This document shows positions 1-11,110 of a DNA stretch of 64,000 nucleotides, in pieces. Within the stretch, counting starts at the first letter, position 1. Every line of letters starts with the position of its first letter. Both the position numbers and the translations under genes were made by a program. The DNA is taken from NCBI RefSeq assembly GCF_000473365.1, contig NZ_KI421517.1, positions 62,001 through 126,000 on the forward strand. The letters are read 5' to 3'. Source of the DNA: Adhaeribacter aquaticus DSM 16391. Lineage in GTDB: Bacteria; Bacteroidota; Bacteroidia; Cytophagales; Hymenobacteraceae. The notes below the pieces were generated by a model. That model saw nothing but the letters and a program-made list of their open reading frames with translations. It had not been told where the DNA came from and did no database searches.

Positions 1-135
1 ATAAAATGTAAAAAGACTAAATCAGAAAACTGACCTAACCAAATTTACCGATACCAGCGGCCTAGTAAAATAGAGTTCAAATCGAGATAAGACGTTTTTT
101 ATAACAACGCATGCAGCCACTCCGCGCTAGACCTA

Positions 136-768
136 TTAAATATCAAAATTTATATTTAATTGTTCGCGTAGCATCTGCGCCACTTTACCATCAGGGTTAA
201 TGGGTTTAACTTTCTTCATTATGACCTTGCGGTAAGTGATAGAGAGCCTTCTTTCCCTATGTTTCACGTTGCCATCAACAATGTCTTTTTTTCTGGAAGG
301 AATGGAGTGATTCCATTTATACCTAGCCTCATCCTGCATAACATATACTGAACGTCTGGGAACCTCCACATCTACCACTACCCCTCCCTTAATTTCTATA
401 AATCGCATGATGCAACCACTGCCAAGATTAACACCGCAGATTTGGTTTTCGAAATAGTTTCTATCCTTATGAGGCCTGAGCCCCTCTCCCGGAGCGTACT
501 CATTAATAATGACCTGGTCTGGAAGGAGAGATACGATCTTCTTTTCTGTTATTTGCTCTGACAGTTTTTGAACCAGTGGAGGCATAGGAACTGGAATTTT
601 CACTAGCGCATACGGAGCTTCCAATTCATTCCTGTAACCATAATACTGCAACCTCCTGTTGTAATCCACAACCCATATTTGGCTGTCAATTTCCTTTATC
701 ACTTCCTCCTCCAATGATTCACTAATAAAATCATGGTATAGTAGCAACCCTGGTACTGCTGTTTCCAT
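136..768 (-). CDS. AlkB-like 2-oxoglutarate/Fe(II) dioxygenase
   Basis: This 210-residue protein has the AlkB fold signature. The HxD iron motif is H100 and D102 (in RPHKD), the distal iron ligand is H154 (in WNHSI), and the 2-oxoglutarate-binding arginine motif follows in RERRLSITYR. In this family such enzymes oxidatively remove alkyl groups from nucleic-acid bases or demethylate proteins; this sequence does not say which. It has no signal peptide, so it should act in the cytosol. The length matches short bacterial and eukaryote-like AlkB proteins (about 200 residues). It stands alone and is divergent from the hydrolase cluster to its right, so it is probably monocistronic. The fold assignment is strong and the substrate is unknown. 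Confidence 0.85.
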   Translation of the reverse strand: METAVPGLLLYHDFISESLEEEVIKEIDSQIWVVDYNRRLQYYGYRNELEAPYALVKIPVPMPPLVQKLSEQITEKKIVSLLPDQVIINEYAPGEGLRPHKDRNYFENQICGVNLGSGCIMRFIEIKGGVVVDVEVPRRSVYVMQDEARYKWNHSIPSRKKDIVDGNVKHRERRLSITYRKVIMKKVKPINPDGKVAQMLREQLNINFDI

Positions 769-1789
769 TTTAAAATTGTTTGGCGCTCGTGATAAAAAGG
801 CAATTGGTTAAAGATTTTTAAAGGCTAACGCATCCCTTTAAGTTATGTTTACCTTAGTGACCAACAACTTTTTAATTAGAAACAGCCATACAACCACAAA
901 CCAATAATTTAAAAATTTTTATTGTTCATGTTTACCCCCCTGCCTGGCTCATTTAGCTAAACCACTATTTAAACTATGTCTTAATGCCAACTTAACCCTC
1001 CTATTCAGATAGCGATAAAGTGACCAAAATAACTAACAAATCCTTTACAAGATTTAACAGGATCATTTCCTGCGTGGCTGGAAATTCCTAATCATGCGAA
1101 ATCAACAGACCCAGCACATCAACAAAATATTTATTTACAATATATTAGCCCATGACCAGGGCCGCCTGCCTGTTTTTCTTCCATTAGTTTCCGGCAAAAA
1201 ATTGACATGTAACACGACAATAGCAGCAAGCACCCATTATAGAAATTAGTGGGATCATATTTGGAAAGTAATCTTCCAATCATTTGGCGCTTTATACCTA
1301 GTCAGCTTAACGGGCTAAGGTTTCTGAATTTAGAAATGATATGATTGAAATTTACTTTATTTAAAAAGGCGAAAAAAAATCTACTACCTAGAACCTTCCT
1401 GAAAATTCATATTGACTTGCCTTCACCCCTGCTTCAAAAAATAAACAACAAGTATTTTAAAGGAGATATACCTTAATACAGCGCCCATGATGGTTTAGGG
1501 TTTGAAAATTTTTTAATTATAAAACTTCCATTACAGGTAAATGAGCGTGCTATTTAAATTGAGTTTTCTTTTATAAAACACTAGTATTTAATACCCTCCA
1601 AATTTTTTATGCATAAAATTTAAACAAAAGTTCTATTTCTAAAGATAATTGTTAATTTTACACTTATTAAAAATTTCATTTTAAACCGGTTAAAAGCCAT
1701 CAGGAAATAGAAATTTTTCAAAATAAAAACACTACCAAGGATTCTATAAATTTTAATTTGATAATGAACATAGGGTTGTAATTTTTAGT
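769..1789. other. 1 kb intergenic region between divergent genes
   Basis: This AT-rich stretch separates the AlkB-like gene from the hydrolase cluster and should hold both promoters. I could not recognise a clean TAnnTTTG box with a good upstream partner, and I see no credible short gene or repeat. Confidence 0.4.
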
Positions 1790-4156
1790 ATGATGAAAAA
1801 CAGCTTCTTATTATTTATTTTCTTTATTTGGACTGCCTCAGCTTGTTATGGCCAACAAGCCTTATCTCCCTTTCCCTTATCAGCTGTTCAAGTAGTAAAA
1901 GGGCCTTTTCTGGAAGCTCAAAAAACGGATTTAGCCTATATTTTAAAATTAGATCCTGATAGGTTATTAGCACCTTTTCTTAAAGAAGCAGGCATTGAAC
2001 CAAAAAAACCTAATTATGGGAATTGGGAAAACACGGGTTTGGATGGGCATATAGGCGGGCATTATTTATCAGCGCTTGCAAATATGTATGCCTCAACTGG
2101 CAATAAAGAAATCCACCAGCGACTCGGTTACATGATAGATTGGTTAGATTCCTGTCAAATAAAAAACGGGAATGGCTACATAAGTGGTGTGCCGGGTGGT
2201 AAAGCCATGTGGAATGAAATTGCGCAAGGAAAAATAAACGCAAACAGTTTTTCTTTAAACGATAAATGGGTACCTCTTTATAATCTGCATAAGTTATTAG
2301 CAGGTTTAATAGATGCCTATAGTATTGCCGGAAATGAAAAAGCCAGGCAAAGCTTAATTAAACTTTCCGATTGGTTTATTACTCTCACGCGCAACCTTTC
2401 TGAAGAGCAAATACAGCAAATGCTTAAAAGTGAACACGGTGGTATAAACGAAGTTCTGGCAGATGTAGCTGTTATTACTGGAAACCAGAAATATGTTGAA
2501 GCTGCTCGTAAATTTTCGCATCAGCATCTTCTTTCTCCTTTATTGCAAAATCAAGATGCTTTAACCGGTATGCATGCCAATACGCAAATACCAAAAGTAA
2601 TTGGGTTTAAACGTATTTCTGAAATTACCGGTGATACCCGATGGGAAAATGCAGCCGACTTTTTTTGGAAAACGGTAGTAAATAACCGTACGGTATCTAT
2701 TGGTGGAAACAGTGTCCGGGAGCATTTTCACCCGAGTTCTGACTTTACTTCCATGATAAATGATGTGCAAGGACCCGAAACCTGCAATACTTACAACATG
2801 GTGCATTTAACGAAGCAACTGTTCCTGACAAATCCCAAAAGAGAATATCTGGATTATTATGAACGGGCGTTGTACAACCATATATTGTCTTCGCAGCATC
2901 CCAATGGCGGCTTTGTATATTTTACCCCCATGCGGCCCCAACATTACCGGGTTTATTCTAGTCCGCAAGAAAGTTTTTGGTGTTGCGTTGGCTCAGGTTT
3001 AGAAAATCATGGAAAATATGCCGAATTAATTTACGCTCATAGTTCTCAGGATTTGTATGTCAATCTCTTTATGCCCTCCAAGCTGGAATGGAAAGAAAAA
3101 GGCCTTACCTTATTACAACAAACCAACTTCCCGAACGAAGAGACATCTTCTATAAAGTTAACCCTTAAAAAGCCGTTGTCCTTTGCGCTCCATATCCGCA
3201 AACCAGGTTGGGTAAGTGCCGGACAAATGCAAGTGCGGGTAAACGGGAAAGCTTGGAAAGCAACGACCAATGCAGCTGGCTTCACCGTGGTTAATAGAAC
3301 CTGGAAAACCGGCGATGTTATTGACGTAGTATTGCCTATGCAGGCTAAACTGGAATACCTGCCGGATGGCTCACCTTGGGCTAGCTTTATCTATGGACCA
3401 CTTGTATTAGCCGCTAAAACAGATACTTCTAATTTAACTGGTTTGTATGCTGATAATAGCAGAATGGGACATGTGGCCAATGGTAAACTGTATCCGATTT
3501 ACACTGCTCCGGTTATTGTTAAATCCAGCCAGGATCAGGATAATGCTATTAAATTAACACCTGTAAAAGGAAATACCTTAGCCTTTTCCGCCTCATCCGT
3601 TATTCAGCCTGCTGCTTTCCAAAATATAGTTCTGCAACCTTTCTACACAATTAATGATGCCCGGTATATGATTTATTGGCGCGTAACCGATAAAGAGGGA
3701 TTACAGCAGCTACAGGAAAATTTAAAGAAAAATGAAGCAGACAAAATAGCTCTGGAAGCCAGAACCGTGGACCACGTAGCTTTAGGAGAACAACAATCGG
3801 AAGTGGAGCATCAGTTTAAAGGAGAAAAAACCGAATCCGGAAGTTTGAACGATTGGCATTGGCGCAATACCACCAGCTGGATTAGCTATCAGCTAGACAA
3901 TAAAACCAGGGCAGGAAAAACTATTCGGATTAACCTTCATGAGGCCGACAAGCAAGTACCATTTACCTTATTAGTTAAGGGCAAGCCAATTCAAAAAAGT
4001 TTAACTCAGAATGGCAGCACAGCCAATGGTTTTGTAGTTGATTTTAATTTGCCAGCTGAATTTACCCAATCTTCTGACAACTCTTTAGATGTTAAAATTT
4101 TGGCTACAGGTAATTCGAAAACACCCAGAATATTTTCTATCTACTTATTGAAGTAA
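1790..4156 (+). CDS. GH127 beta-L-arabinofuranosidase-like glycoside hydrolase
   Basis: This 788-residue exported enzyme starts with a signal peptide ending near residue 22 (ACYGQ). The zinc-site residues typical of GH127 are visible: E330 and C332 in PETCNTYNM, and the adjacent cysteines C398-C399 in FWCCVGSG. In characterised GH127 beta-L-arabinofuranosidases these bind zinc, and one cysteine is the nucleophile. An (alpha/alpha) barrel should span roughly residues 40-430, followed by beta-sandwich domains. The last ~180 residues form an extra C-terminal domain common in Bacteroidota members. GH127 enzymes release beta-L-arabinofuranose from plant arabinans, pectin side chains or extensin-like glycoproteins. 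It leads the cluster but lies 294 bases from the next gene, so it may have its own transcript. Confidence 0.9.
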   Translation: MMKNSFLLFIFFIWTASACYGQQALSPFPLSAVQVVKGPFLEAQKTDLAYILKLDPDRLLAPFLKEAGIEPKKPNYGNWENTGLDGHIGGHYLSALANMYASTGNKEIHQRLGYMIDWLDSCQIKNGNGYISGVPGGKAMWNEIAQGKINANSFSLNDKWVPLYNLHKLLAGLIDAYSIAGNEKARQSLIKLSDWFITLTRNLSEEQIQQMLKSEHGGINEVLADVAVITGNQKYVEAARKFSHQHLLSPLLQNQDALTGMHANTQIPKVIGFKRISEITGDTRWENAADFFWKTVVNNRTVSIGGNSVREHFHPSSDFTSMINDVQGPETCNTYNMVHLTKQLFLTNPKREYLDYYERALYNHILSSQHPNGGFVYFTPMRPQHYRVYSSPQESFWCCVGSGLENHGKYAELIYAHSSQDLYVNLFMPSKLEWKEKGLTLLQQTNFPNEETSSIKLTLKKPLSFALHIRKPGWVSAGQMQVRVNGKAWKATTNAAGFTVVNRTWKTGDVIDVVLPMQAKLEYLPDGSPWASFIYGPLVLAAKTDTSNLTGLYADNSRMGHVANGKLYPIYTAPVIVKSSQDQDNAIKLTPVKGNTLAFSASSVIQPAAFQNIVLQPFYTINDARYMIYWRVTDKEGLQQLQENLKKNEADKIALEARTVDHVALGEQQSEVEHQFKGEKTESGSLNDWHWRNTTSWISYQLDNKTRAGKTIRINLHEADKQVPFTLLVKGKPIQKSLTQNGSTANGFVVDFNLPAEFTQSSDNSLDVKILATGNSKTPRIFSIYLLK

Positions 4157-4425
4157 GATTGATAAAGCTATATAAGTGCTACTAAATTTTTTTAATAGAA
4201 GAGCTTATTTTAATTTTTCAGAAATGAAAAATAACAAAAGAATGGAGATTATGTCTGGTACGAAAATAAGGTATAGCAAAATTTCCTGTACGCATAGAAG
4301 TAAAAAATATAGGGAGTAAAGTTTTAAATCCAGCTTATTACTTATTACAGCTTACAAAAAAGCATTATAAAAATTAACATAATTATAAGAAAAAGGAGGT
4401 AAAATCTCCGGTAAGTAAGATCCAG

Positions 4426-4433
4426 TAGTTTTG
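4426..4433 (+). promoter_or_regulatory. Possible -7 box (TAGTTTTG) upstream of the alcohol dehydrogenase
   Basis: The sequence fits the Bacteroidota -7 consensus TAnnTTTG and lies 17 bases before the ATG at 4451, within the 294-base gap after GH127. There is no convincing TTTG box at the expected upstream distance. A GGAGG string at 4395-4399 is too far from the start codon to be a ribosome site. Confidence 0.3.
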
Positions 4434-4450
4434 TTTTTAAGATTTTTTCT

Positions 4451-5467
4451 ATGAAGGTGTTAGTGTGCAGCAAACCAGGGGAACTGGAATATACTACAGG
4501 TGCAAAACCAAAGTTGGAACCAAATCGGGCCCTGCTGAAAATTAAACGCATTGGAATTTGCGGAACCGACTTGCATGCATTTGAAGGAACGCAACCTTTT
4601 TTTCAGTATCCCCGCGTATTGGGCCACGAATTAGCCGGTGAATTAGTAGATACTGGTGGTAACTCAGATTTTAAACCTGGAGAAAAAGCATGCTTCATCC
4701 CTTATTTTAATTGTGGCAATTGTATTGCTTGCCGCAATAGGAAACCTAATTGCTGCACGCAGATGCAGGTATGTGGTGTTCATGTAGATGGTGGTATGGT
4801 GGAGTACTTATCGGTGCCTTCATCTTCTTTATTACACGGTGAAGGTTTAAGTTATGATGAACTGGCTTTAGTGGAGCCATTGGCTATTGGGGCACATGGC
4901 GTACGTCGGGCTCAGGTACAACCCGAAGAATGGGTGTTGGTATTAGGGGCTGGGCCAATAGGTTTGGGCACCATGGAATTTGCCCGAATTGCCGGAGGCA
5001 GAGTAATTGCTCTGGATATAAACGAACAACGGTTACAGTTCTGCAAAGAGAAGTTAGGGGTAGCACATACCATAAACGCCCTGGCTCCCGATGTACTGGA
5101 AAGATTAAAGGAAATAACAAACGGCGATATGCCAACGGTGGTAATGGATGCTACTGGCAGCCAGAAAGCTATTAACAATGCTTTTCAATATATGGCCCAC
5201 GGAGCCCGGTTTGTTTTAATTGGTTTACAGAAAGGCGAGATTACCTTTAGTCATCCGGAATTTCATAAACGCGAAGGCACCTTAATGAGCAGCCGAAACG
5301 CCACCCGGGAGGATTTTGAACACGTTATTTCTTCGCTCAAAAATGGTTTAGTTAACCCCAAAACCTATATCACGCACCGGGTTCAGTTTGATCAGGTTAA
5401 AGAACAATTCGAAAGCTGGTTAAACCCGGAAACCGGAGTCATTAAAGCCATAGTGGAAATACCCTAA
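4451..5467 (+). CDS. Zinc-dependent medium-chain sugar/alcohol dehydrogenase
   Basis: This is a 338-residue cytosolic medium-chain dehydrogenase. Catalytic zinc ligands are C37 (GICGTDLH) with H59 and E60 (LGHELAG). The structural-zinc cysteines C88, C91, C94 and C102 follow with the usual 3-3-8 spacing. The NAD(P) Rossmann motif is LGAGPIGLG near residue 165. It resembles the RspB/L-gulonate 5-dehydrogenase and sorbitol-dehydrogenase-like branch. Between GH127 and GH95 (50 bases before the latter) it probably oxidises a monosaccharide released by the cluster, such as L-arabinose, L-fucose or L-galactose, or a derived acid. That substrate is an inference from context. Confidence 0.8.
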   Translation: MKVLVCSKPGELEYTTGAKPKLEPNRALLKIKRIGICGTDLHAFEGTQPFFQYPRVLGHELAGELVDTGGNSDFKPGEKACFIPYFNCGNCIACRNRKPNCCTQMQVCGVHVDGGMVEYLSVPSSSLLHGEGLSYDELALVEPLAIGAHGVRRAQVQPEEWVLVLGAGPIGLGTMEFARIAGGRVIALDINEQRLQFCKEKLGVAHTINALAPDVLERLKEITNGDMPTVVMDATGSQKAINNAFQYMAHGARFVLIGLQKGEITFSHPEFHKREGTLMSSRNATREDFEHVISSLKNGLVNPKTYITHRVQFDQVKEQFESWLNPETGVIKAIVEIP

Positions 5468-5517
5468 GACAAAGGATTATTAACCAGAATAGCCTACTAA
5501 GCTTAACTTATTATGAA

Positions 5518-7989
5518 ATGAATAAAGTATTCTTTGCCTTTTTGCTGTTGATCACCATAACTGGCTTCTCCCAAAGTAAACCGGGTTTAAAGTTATGGTA
5601 TAAAACGCCCTCTGGCAACACCTGGGAGAATGCTTTGCCTATTGGTAATGGCCGTTTGGGAGCAATGGTTTACGGCAACGTAGAAAAAGAAATTATACAG
5701 CTAAATGAACATACGGTATGGAGCGGTGGCCCGAATCGGAATGATAATCCACTGGCACTGGATTCATTAACTAAAATACGTCAGCTCATCTTTGCCGGTA
5801 AACAAAAGGACGCTGAGAAGCTAGCCAACAAAGCCATTATCACGAAAAAATCACACGGGCAAATGTTTCAGCCAGTAGGCAACCTGCAACTAAGCTTCAA
5901 TGGTCATGATAAATACACTAATTATAACCGGGAACTGGATATTGAAAAAGCTGTCACCAAAACCACTTATACCGTAAATGGAGTGACCTATACACGCGAA
6001 GCCTTGGCTTCCTTTCCGGACCGGGTAATAGTGATGCGCTTAACGGCCAGCAAACGGGGTAGTCTTTCCTTTCATGCATCCTTTACCAAGCCCTTGCCTA
6101 AAACCGTCGTTCAGACGACTGCCACTAAAGAGCTAACCACATCTGGGACTACCATGGATCACGAAACAGTAAAAGGTATGGTCAATTTTAAAGGTATTGC
6201 TAAAATAAAATTAGATGGCGGCACCCTTGCAGCCAATGATACCTCCCTCTTTATTAGAAATGCAAACACGGCCACCATTTATATCTCCATTGCTACCAAT
6301 TTTAATAATTACCAGGATGTAAGTGGCGATGCTGAAAAACGGGCAGCGGATTACTTAAATAAAGCCTATCCGAAATCTTTTGCCAATATTCTACCAGCGC
6401 ATGTTGCGGCGTACCAGAAATATTTCAAACGAGTGAAGTTGGACTTGGGCAGTACGGCTTCTGCCAATCTACCTACTGATGAACGCTTGAAGCAATTTGC
6501 ATCGGTGAATGACCCGCAGATGGTGACGCTTTATTACCAGTATGGTCGGTATTTATTGATTTCCTCCTCCCAACCGGGTGGGCAGCCTGCCAACCTACAA
6601 GGCATCTGGAACGATAAGGTGCGACCGCCCTGGGATAGTAAATACACCATTAACATCAACGCTCAGATGAATTACTGGCCAGCCGAAAAAACCAATTTGG
6701 CAGAACTGCACGAACCGTTTTTGCAAATGGTAAAAGAGTTAGCAGTTACCGGTCGGCAAACAGCTAAAGATATGTATGGTGCCGGAGGTTGGGCGGCACA
6801 CCATAATACCGATATCTGGCGAGCTACCGGAGCGGTTGATGGCGCTACCTGGGGCGTATGGAATGGCGCTGGTGGCTGGACAAGCCAGCATTTGTGGGAA
6901 CATTATTTATACAGCGGCGATAATGCTTTTTTGGCTTCGGTTTACCCGGTTTTAAAAGAGGCTTCTACTTTTTACGTTGATTTTTTAATCGAACACCCTA
7001 CCAAAAAATGGCTAGTTATTAATCCGGATATGTCTCCGGAAAATGCTCCCGCAGCCCACCAGGGCTCTTCTTTGGATGCCGGTACCACCATGACCAACCA
7101 GATTGTTTTTGATATTTTCAGCTCAACCATCAAGGCAGCCGAAGTACTAAAAAAAGACGCTGCCTTTATTGATACCTTAAAACAAATGCGGAAACGTTTG
7201 CCGCCAATGCAAATCGGGCAGCATGGTCAGTTGCAGGAGTGGTTAGATGATATTGATGACCCGAAAGATAATCACCGGCATATTTCGCATTTATACGGGT
7301 TGTTTCCTTCTAATCAGATTTCGCCTTACCGCACCCCTCAATTATACAGCGCTGCCAAAACTACTTTAACGCACCGCGGCGATATTTCTACGGGCTGGAG
7401 TATGGGGTGGAAAGTAAACTGGTGGGCCCGGATGCTGGATGGGAACCATGCATATAAATTAATTCAGAATCACCTTTCTCCGGTAAGCACAACGCGCGGA
7501 CGAGGTGGAGAAGGCGGAGGGACTTATAACAATCTTTTTGATGCGCATCCTCCCTTTCAAATCGACGGCAATTTCGGTTGTACGTCGGGTATTACCGAAA
7601 TGCTGATGCAAAGCGCCGACGGGGCCGTGCATTTACTTCCGGCGCTGCCCGATGTATGGCAGGCAAGCGGTAGTATTACAGGCTTACGGGCCATTGGCGG
7701 CTTTGAAATAGAGAGCCTGCAATGGAAGAATGGCAAACTGGTAAAAGCCGTTATCAAGTCCAGGTTGGGAGGTAACCTGCGTTTACGTGTGCCGAATTCT
7801 ATAACATTAGCCGGCGGTTCCTTAAAAAAAGCCACAGGCAACAATCTTAATCCCTTTTACCAGGTAGAGGAAACCCCGGCCGCTATTGTATCGGCTCAAG
7901 CCACTATAACCCCGGTAAATTTAAAAGAAACCTTGCTTTACGATGTACCAACCCAAGCTGGTAAAACCTATACAATTACTGCTTTATAA
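5518..7989 (+). CDS. GH95 alpha-L-fucosidase / alpha-L-galactosidase
   Basis: This 823-residue exported enzyme has a short signal peptide (residues 1-18, ending GFSQS). The N-terminal beta-sandwich carries the family signature [11 protein letters not shown]. The inverting GH95 active site is intact: the asparagine pair N379 and N381 ([11 protein letters not shown]), general acid E508 (PDMSPENAP) and D683 (FQIDGNFG). Known GH95 enzymes act on terminal alpha-1,2-fucose of xyloglucan or mucins, and some act on alpha-L-galactose in corn glucuronoarabinoxylan. The sequence alone does not choose between them. It lies 9 bases upstream of GH43, so the two are almost certainly cotranscribed. Confidence 0.93.
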   Translation: MNKVFFAFLLLITITGFSQSKPGLKLWYKTPSGNTWENALPIGNGRLGAMVYGNVEKEIIQLNEHTVWSGGPNRNDNPLALDSLTKIRQLIFAGKQKDAEKLANKAIITKKSHGQMFQPVGNLQLSFNGHDKYTNYNRELDIEKAVTKTTYTVNGVTYTREALASFPDRVIVMRLTASKRGSLSFHASFTKPLPKTVVQTTATKELTTSGTTMDHETVKGMVNFKGIAKIKLDGGTLAANDTSLFIRNANTATIYISIATNFNNYQDVSGDAEKRAADYLNKAYPKSFANILPAHVAAYQKYFKRVKLDLGSTASANLPTDERLKQFASVNDPQMVTLYYQYGRYLLISSSQPGGQPANLQGIWNDKVRPPWDSKYTININAQMNYWPAEKTNLAELHEPFLQMVKELAVTGRQTAKDMYGAGGWAAHHNTDIWRATGAVDGATWGVWNGAGGWTSQHLWEHYLYSGDNAFLASVYPVLKEASTFYVDFLIEHPTKKWLVINPDMSPENAPAAHQGSSLDAGTTMTNQIVFDIFSSTIKAAEVLKKDAAFIDTLKQMRKRLPPMQIGQHGQLQEWLDDIDDPKDNHRHISHLYGLFPSNQISPYRTPQLYSAAKTTLTHRGDISTGWSMGWKVNWWARMLDGNHAYKLIQNHLSPVSTTRGRGGEGGGTYNNLFDAHPPFQIDGNFGCTSGITEMLMQSADGAVHLLPALPDVWQASGSITGLRAIGGFEIESLQWKNGKLVKAVIKSRLGGNLRLRVPNSITLAGGSLKKATGNNLNPFYQVEETPAAIVSAQATITPVNLKETLLYDVPTQAGKTYTITAL

Positions 7990-7998
7990 CATATTAAA

Positions 7999-9741
7999 AT
8001 GAATAGCTTAAAATTTAACTTTTTACCTAAACGCACTTTTTTACTAGGTTTAGCTACCCTGCTAACATCTACTTTTGCATCAGCACAGGAAACTAAGAAA
8101 CCGGCGTTGAAAGATGCCCCAGTTTTTAGCCAGTTTACGTACCGCGGCGACGATCGAATTTACAAAGAAAATCCATTAGGGCCCGACGAGTTTTACACCC
8201 CTATTCTGCAAGGCTGTTATCCGGACCCAAGCATTACCCGCAAAGGAAACGATTACTACCTGGTAAATTCTTCTTTTGCCATGTTTCCGGGTGTACCCGT
8301 CTTTCACTCTAATGACCTGGTAAACTGGAAACAAATTGGTCACGTGCTCGACCGTACTTCCCAGTTAAAAGTGGAGACATCTGGTATATCAGCAGGTGTT
8401 TATGCGCCGGATATTAAGTACAATAAGAATAACGATACTTTTTACATGATCACCACACAGTTTTCGGGTGGCATGGGCAACATGGTGGTTAAAACAAAAG
8501 ATCCGGCAAAAGGCTGGAGCGATCCGGTAAAGTTGCAGTTTGATGGCATCGACCCTTCGCTTTATTTTGATGATAACGGGAAAGCTTATGTAGTACACAA
8601 TGATGCTCCGGCTAAAGGAAAAGCGCTTTACGAAGGCCACCGGGTTATCAAAATTTGGGAATATGATTTGCAAAATGATAAAGTAGTACCTGGCACTGAT
8701 AAAATAATTGTGGATGGCGGTACCGATATTAATGAAGAACCAATCTGGATTGAAGGTCCTCATATTTACAAGAAAAATAACCGCTACTACTTAATGTGTG
8801 CCCAGGGTGGTACCGGTGACAACCACACCGAAGTGATTTTTTCGAGCGACAATGTGATGGGACCATATGTGCCTGCCAGAAACAACCCTATTCTTACTCA
8901 ACGCTATTTCCCAAAAAAGAGAGTTAATAAAATGGATTGGACTGGGCACGCTGACTTAACGGAAGGGCCAGATGGCAGATATTATGCTGTATTTTTAGGT
9001 ATCCGTCCGAATGAAAAAGACCAGGTAAATGCAGGACGCGAAACCTTTCTACTGCCGGTGGACTGGAGTGGTGAATTTCCGGTATTTGAAAATGGCTTGG
9101 TTCCTTTAAAACCTAAATTAAAAACTCCAACTGGGGTAAAAAACCAAACTGGTCAAAACGGTTTCTTCCCGAACGGTAACTTCACATTTATAGATAATTT
9201 CGCCGCTAAAAAATTAGATTACCGCTGGATAGGGATGCGCGGCCCCCGCGAGGCGTTTATCACAACAGGTAAAAATGGATTGCAGATTACGCCTTTTGCC
9301 AAAAATGTTAAAGAAGTAGCGCCCATCTCCGCACTGTGGCACCGCCAGCAACACAATGCTTTTGAGTCTACAGTAACCATAAACTATACTCCCAAAACCG
9401 AAAAAGACCTGGCGGGGCTAGTTTGCTACCAGAGCGAAAAATTTAATTATGTTTTAGGCCTGACGAAAAAAGGCAACGACAGCTACCTGGTGTTGGCCCG
9501 GACTGAAAAGGGAAAAACCTCTATTGTAGCCAGCGAGAAAATAGATACCCGCAAACCTATCCAGTTACAGGTGGTGGCGCAGGGTAATGATTATAAATTT
9601 AATTACGCCACCGATAAGCAGAACTTCATAAATATTGGCGGTACGGTTCCCGGAGATATTCTTTCTACTAACGTAGCTGGGGGATTTACCGGTTCGCTGA
9701 TCGGGTTATATGCGACTTCTGCTAATGATATTCAACCATAA
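7999..9741 (+). CDS. GH43 beta-xylosidase / alpha-L-arabinofuranosidase with C-terminal beta-sandwich
   Basis: This 580-residue exported GH43 enzyme has a signal peptide ending near residue 30 (TFASAQ). The five-bladed propeller (about 45-360) shows the general base D76 (CYPDPSI), the pKa-modulating D185 (FDGIDPSL) and the general acid E252 (IWIEGPHIY). A concanavalin-like C-terminal module (about 390-575) is typical of xylan-acting GH43 subfamilies. It would release xylose or arabinose from arabinoxylan oligosaccharides. It starts 9 bases after GH95 and 64 bases before the first esterase, in one probable operon. Confidence 0.92.
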   Translation: MNSLKFNFLPKRTFLLGLATLLTSTFASAQETKKPALKDAPVFSQFTYRGDDRIYKENPLGPDEFYTPILQGCYPDPSITRKGNDYYLVNSSFAMFPGVPVFHSNDLVNWKQIGHVLDRTSQLKVETSGISAGVYAPDIKYNKNNDTFYMITTQFSGGMGNMVVKTKDPAKGWSDPVKLQFDGIDPSLYFDDNGKAYVVHNDAPAKGKALYEGHRVIKIWEYDLQNDKVVPGTDKIIVDGGTDINEEPIWIEGPHIYKKNNRYYLMCAQGGTGDNHTEVIFSSDNVMGPYVPARNNPILTQRYFPKKRVNKMDWTGHADLTEGPDGRYYAVFLGIRPNEKDQVNAGRETFLLPVDWSGEFPVFENGLVPLKPKLKTPTGVKNQTGQNGFFPNGNFTFIDNFAAKKLDYRWIGMRGPREAFITTGKNGLQITPFAKNVKEVAPISALWHRQQHNAFESTVTINYTPKTEKDLAGLVCYQSEKFNYVLGLTKKGNDSYLVLARTEKGKTSIVASEKIDTRKPIQLQVVAQGNDYKFNYATDKQNFINIGGTVPGDILSTNVAGGFTGSLIGLYATSANDIQP

Positions 9742-9805
9742 AAATAATACTTAATCAAAGACTTATTCATCTATTCAAATTTTTCCACCCCAATAAATTT
9801 AACCA

Positions 9806-11044
9806 ATGAAAAACAAACTTTTAACAACCTTATTTGCTACTGCTTTTACCAGTAGCATGGCCTTGGCACAGAGCCAACCGGCCGTAATAGAGGATTTTAA
9901 ACCATCTTCTTTTAACCAGCCTTTTCAGGATTATCCGCAGGTAAACTCCCAGGGCTATGCCCGCTTTCGTATTATGGCTCCCAATGCCGACAGCGTACGG
10001 GTAACGCTTGGCTTAGGTGGACAAGGCGGAACCAGATTGACAAAAGGAGCGGATGGTGCCTTTACCGGAACAACCGCCGGACCAATGGATGAAGGTTTCC
10101 ATTACTACCATCTGATCGTTGACCGTGGCATTTATAATGATCCGGGAACCGGAAACTTCTATGGCTCGCAGCGTTGGGAGAGTGGCATTGAAATACCGGC
10201 CAAAGACCAGGATTTTTATGCTTTGAAAGATGTGCCGCATGGCCATATGCAACAAGTGTTATTTCCTTCTAAAAGCACCAAAACTTCACGGGTTGCCAAT
10301 GTGTATACACCTCCTGGGTACGAAAAAGGCAGCACAAAATACCCAGTTTTATACCTGCAACACGGTTGGGGTGAAAATGAAACGTCCTGGGCTATCCAAG
10401 GCAAGACTAATTTGATTATGGATAACATGATTGCCCAAGGTAGAATAAAACCATTTATCGTGGTGATGACCTATGGTATGACTAATACAGGTGCTCCGAT
10501 AGGACGTCGTCCTGCAGCTCCTGCCAATGCAACCGCTGCGGCTGCGCCGGGTGCAACTCCTGCTGCTCCTGCTCCACGTCCTGCTATGGGTGCACCTGGC
10601 GTTGTGCCAAATGGCGTAACGGCCGGCGAACCTACTGGTGTTGGCGCTTTCCAAACTGTTTTACTTGATGAGTTAATACCTTATGTTGATTCTCATTTCC
10701 GGACAATTGCTACCAGAGATGGACGGGCCATGGCCGGACTTTCCATGGGTGGGTTTGAAACACACACCATTACCTTAAATAAACCAGAAGTTTTTGGTTA
10801 CTGGGGATTAATGAGTGGTGGTACCTATAATCCAGAAGAATTAAAAGGTAAAATGAAGCCGAAGTTGCTATATGTTACTTACGGTGCTAAAGAAACCAGA
10901 GGAGCTGAAGGGCTACCAAAAATGGAAGCTGATTTAAAAGCAGCTGGTTACAAAGTTGGTACTTATGTATCTCCGGGTACGGCTCACGAATTCCAAACCT
11001 GGCGCCGGAGCCTTTACCAAATGGCACCGCTTCTTTTCAAATAA
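9806..11044 (+). CDS. CE1-type esterase with N-terminal E-set/CBM48-like module
   Basis: This 412-residue exported esterase has a signal peptide ending near residue 22 (MALAQ). An early-set/CBM48-like beta-sandwich (about 35-130) precedes an alpha/beta-hydrolase domain of the carbohydrate esterase 1 / esterase D type. The nucleophile is S313 in GLSMGG and the histidine is in GTAHEF near the end. Residues about 229-275 form an alanine/proline-rich insertion between the core motif VVMTYGM and the segment before the nucleophile; its four downstream relatives lack it. CBM48-CE1 proteins are known as feruloyl or acetylxylan esterases. Position after GH43 supports de-esterification of arabinoxylan. 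Confidence 0.85.
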   Translation: MKNKLLTTLFATAFTSSMALAQSQPAVIEDFKPSSFNQPFQDYPQVNSQGYARFRIMAPNADSVRVTLGLGGQGGTRLTKGADGAFTGTTAGPMDEGFHYYHLIVDRGIYNDPGTGNFYGSQRWESGIEIPAKDQDFYALKDVPHGHMQQVLFPSKSTKTSRVANVYTPPGYEKGSTKYPVLYLQHGWGENETSWAIQGKTNLIMDNMIAQGRIKPFIVVMTYGMTNTGAPIGRRPAAPANATAAAAPGATPAAPAPRPAMGAPGVVPNGVTAGEPTGVGAFQTVLLDELIPYVDSHFRTIATRDGRAMAGLSMGGFETHTITLNKPEVFGYWGLMSGGTYNPEELKGKMKPKLLYVTYGAKETRGAEGLPKMEADLKAAGYKVGTYVSPGTAHEFQTWRRSLYQMAPLLFK

Positions 11045-11110
11045 TTAACTAAAATCCAGGCCAGTCCTATTATACCAAACTAATATTTTCAAGACAAATT
11101 CTTAGATAAA

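Noticed and set aside
1459-1473. AAAGGAGATATACC, identical to the T7 gene-10 ribosome site used in expression vectors
   Set aside because: It is followed by TTAATACA, not by a start codon and coding frame, and lies in native AT-rich sequence. I take it as coincidence, not a vector trace.
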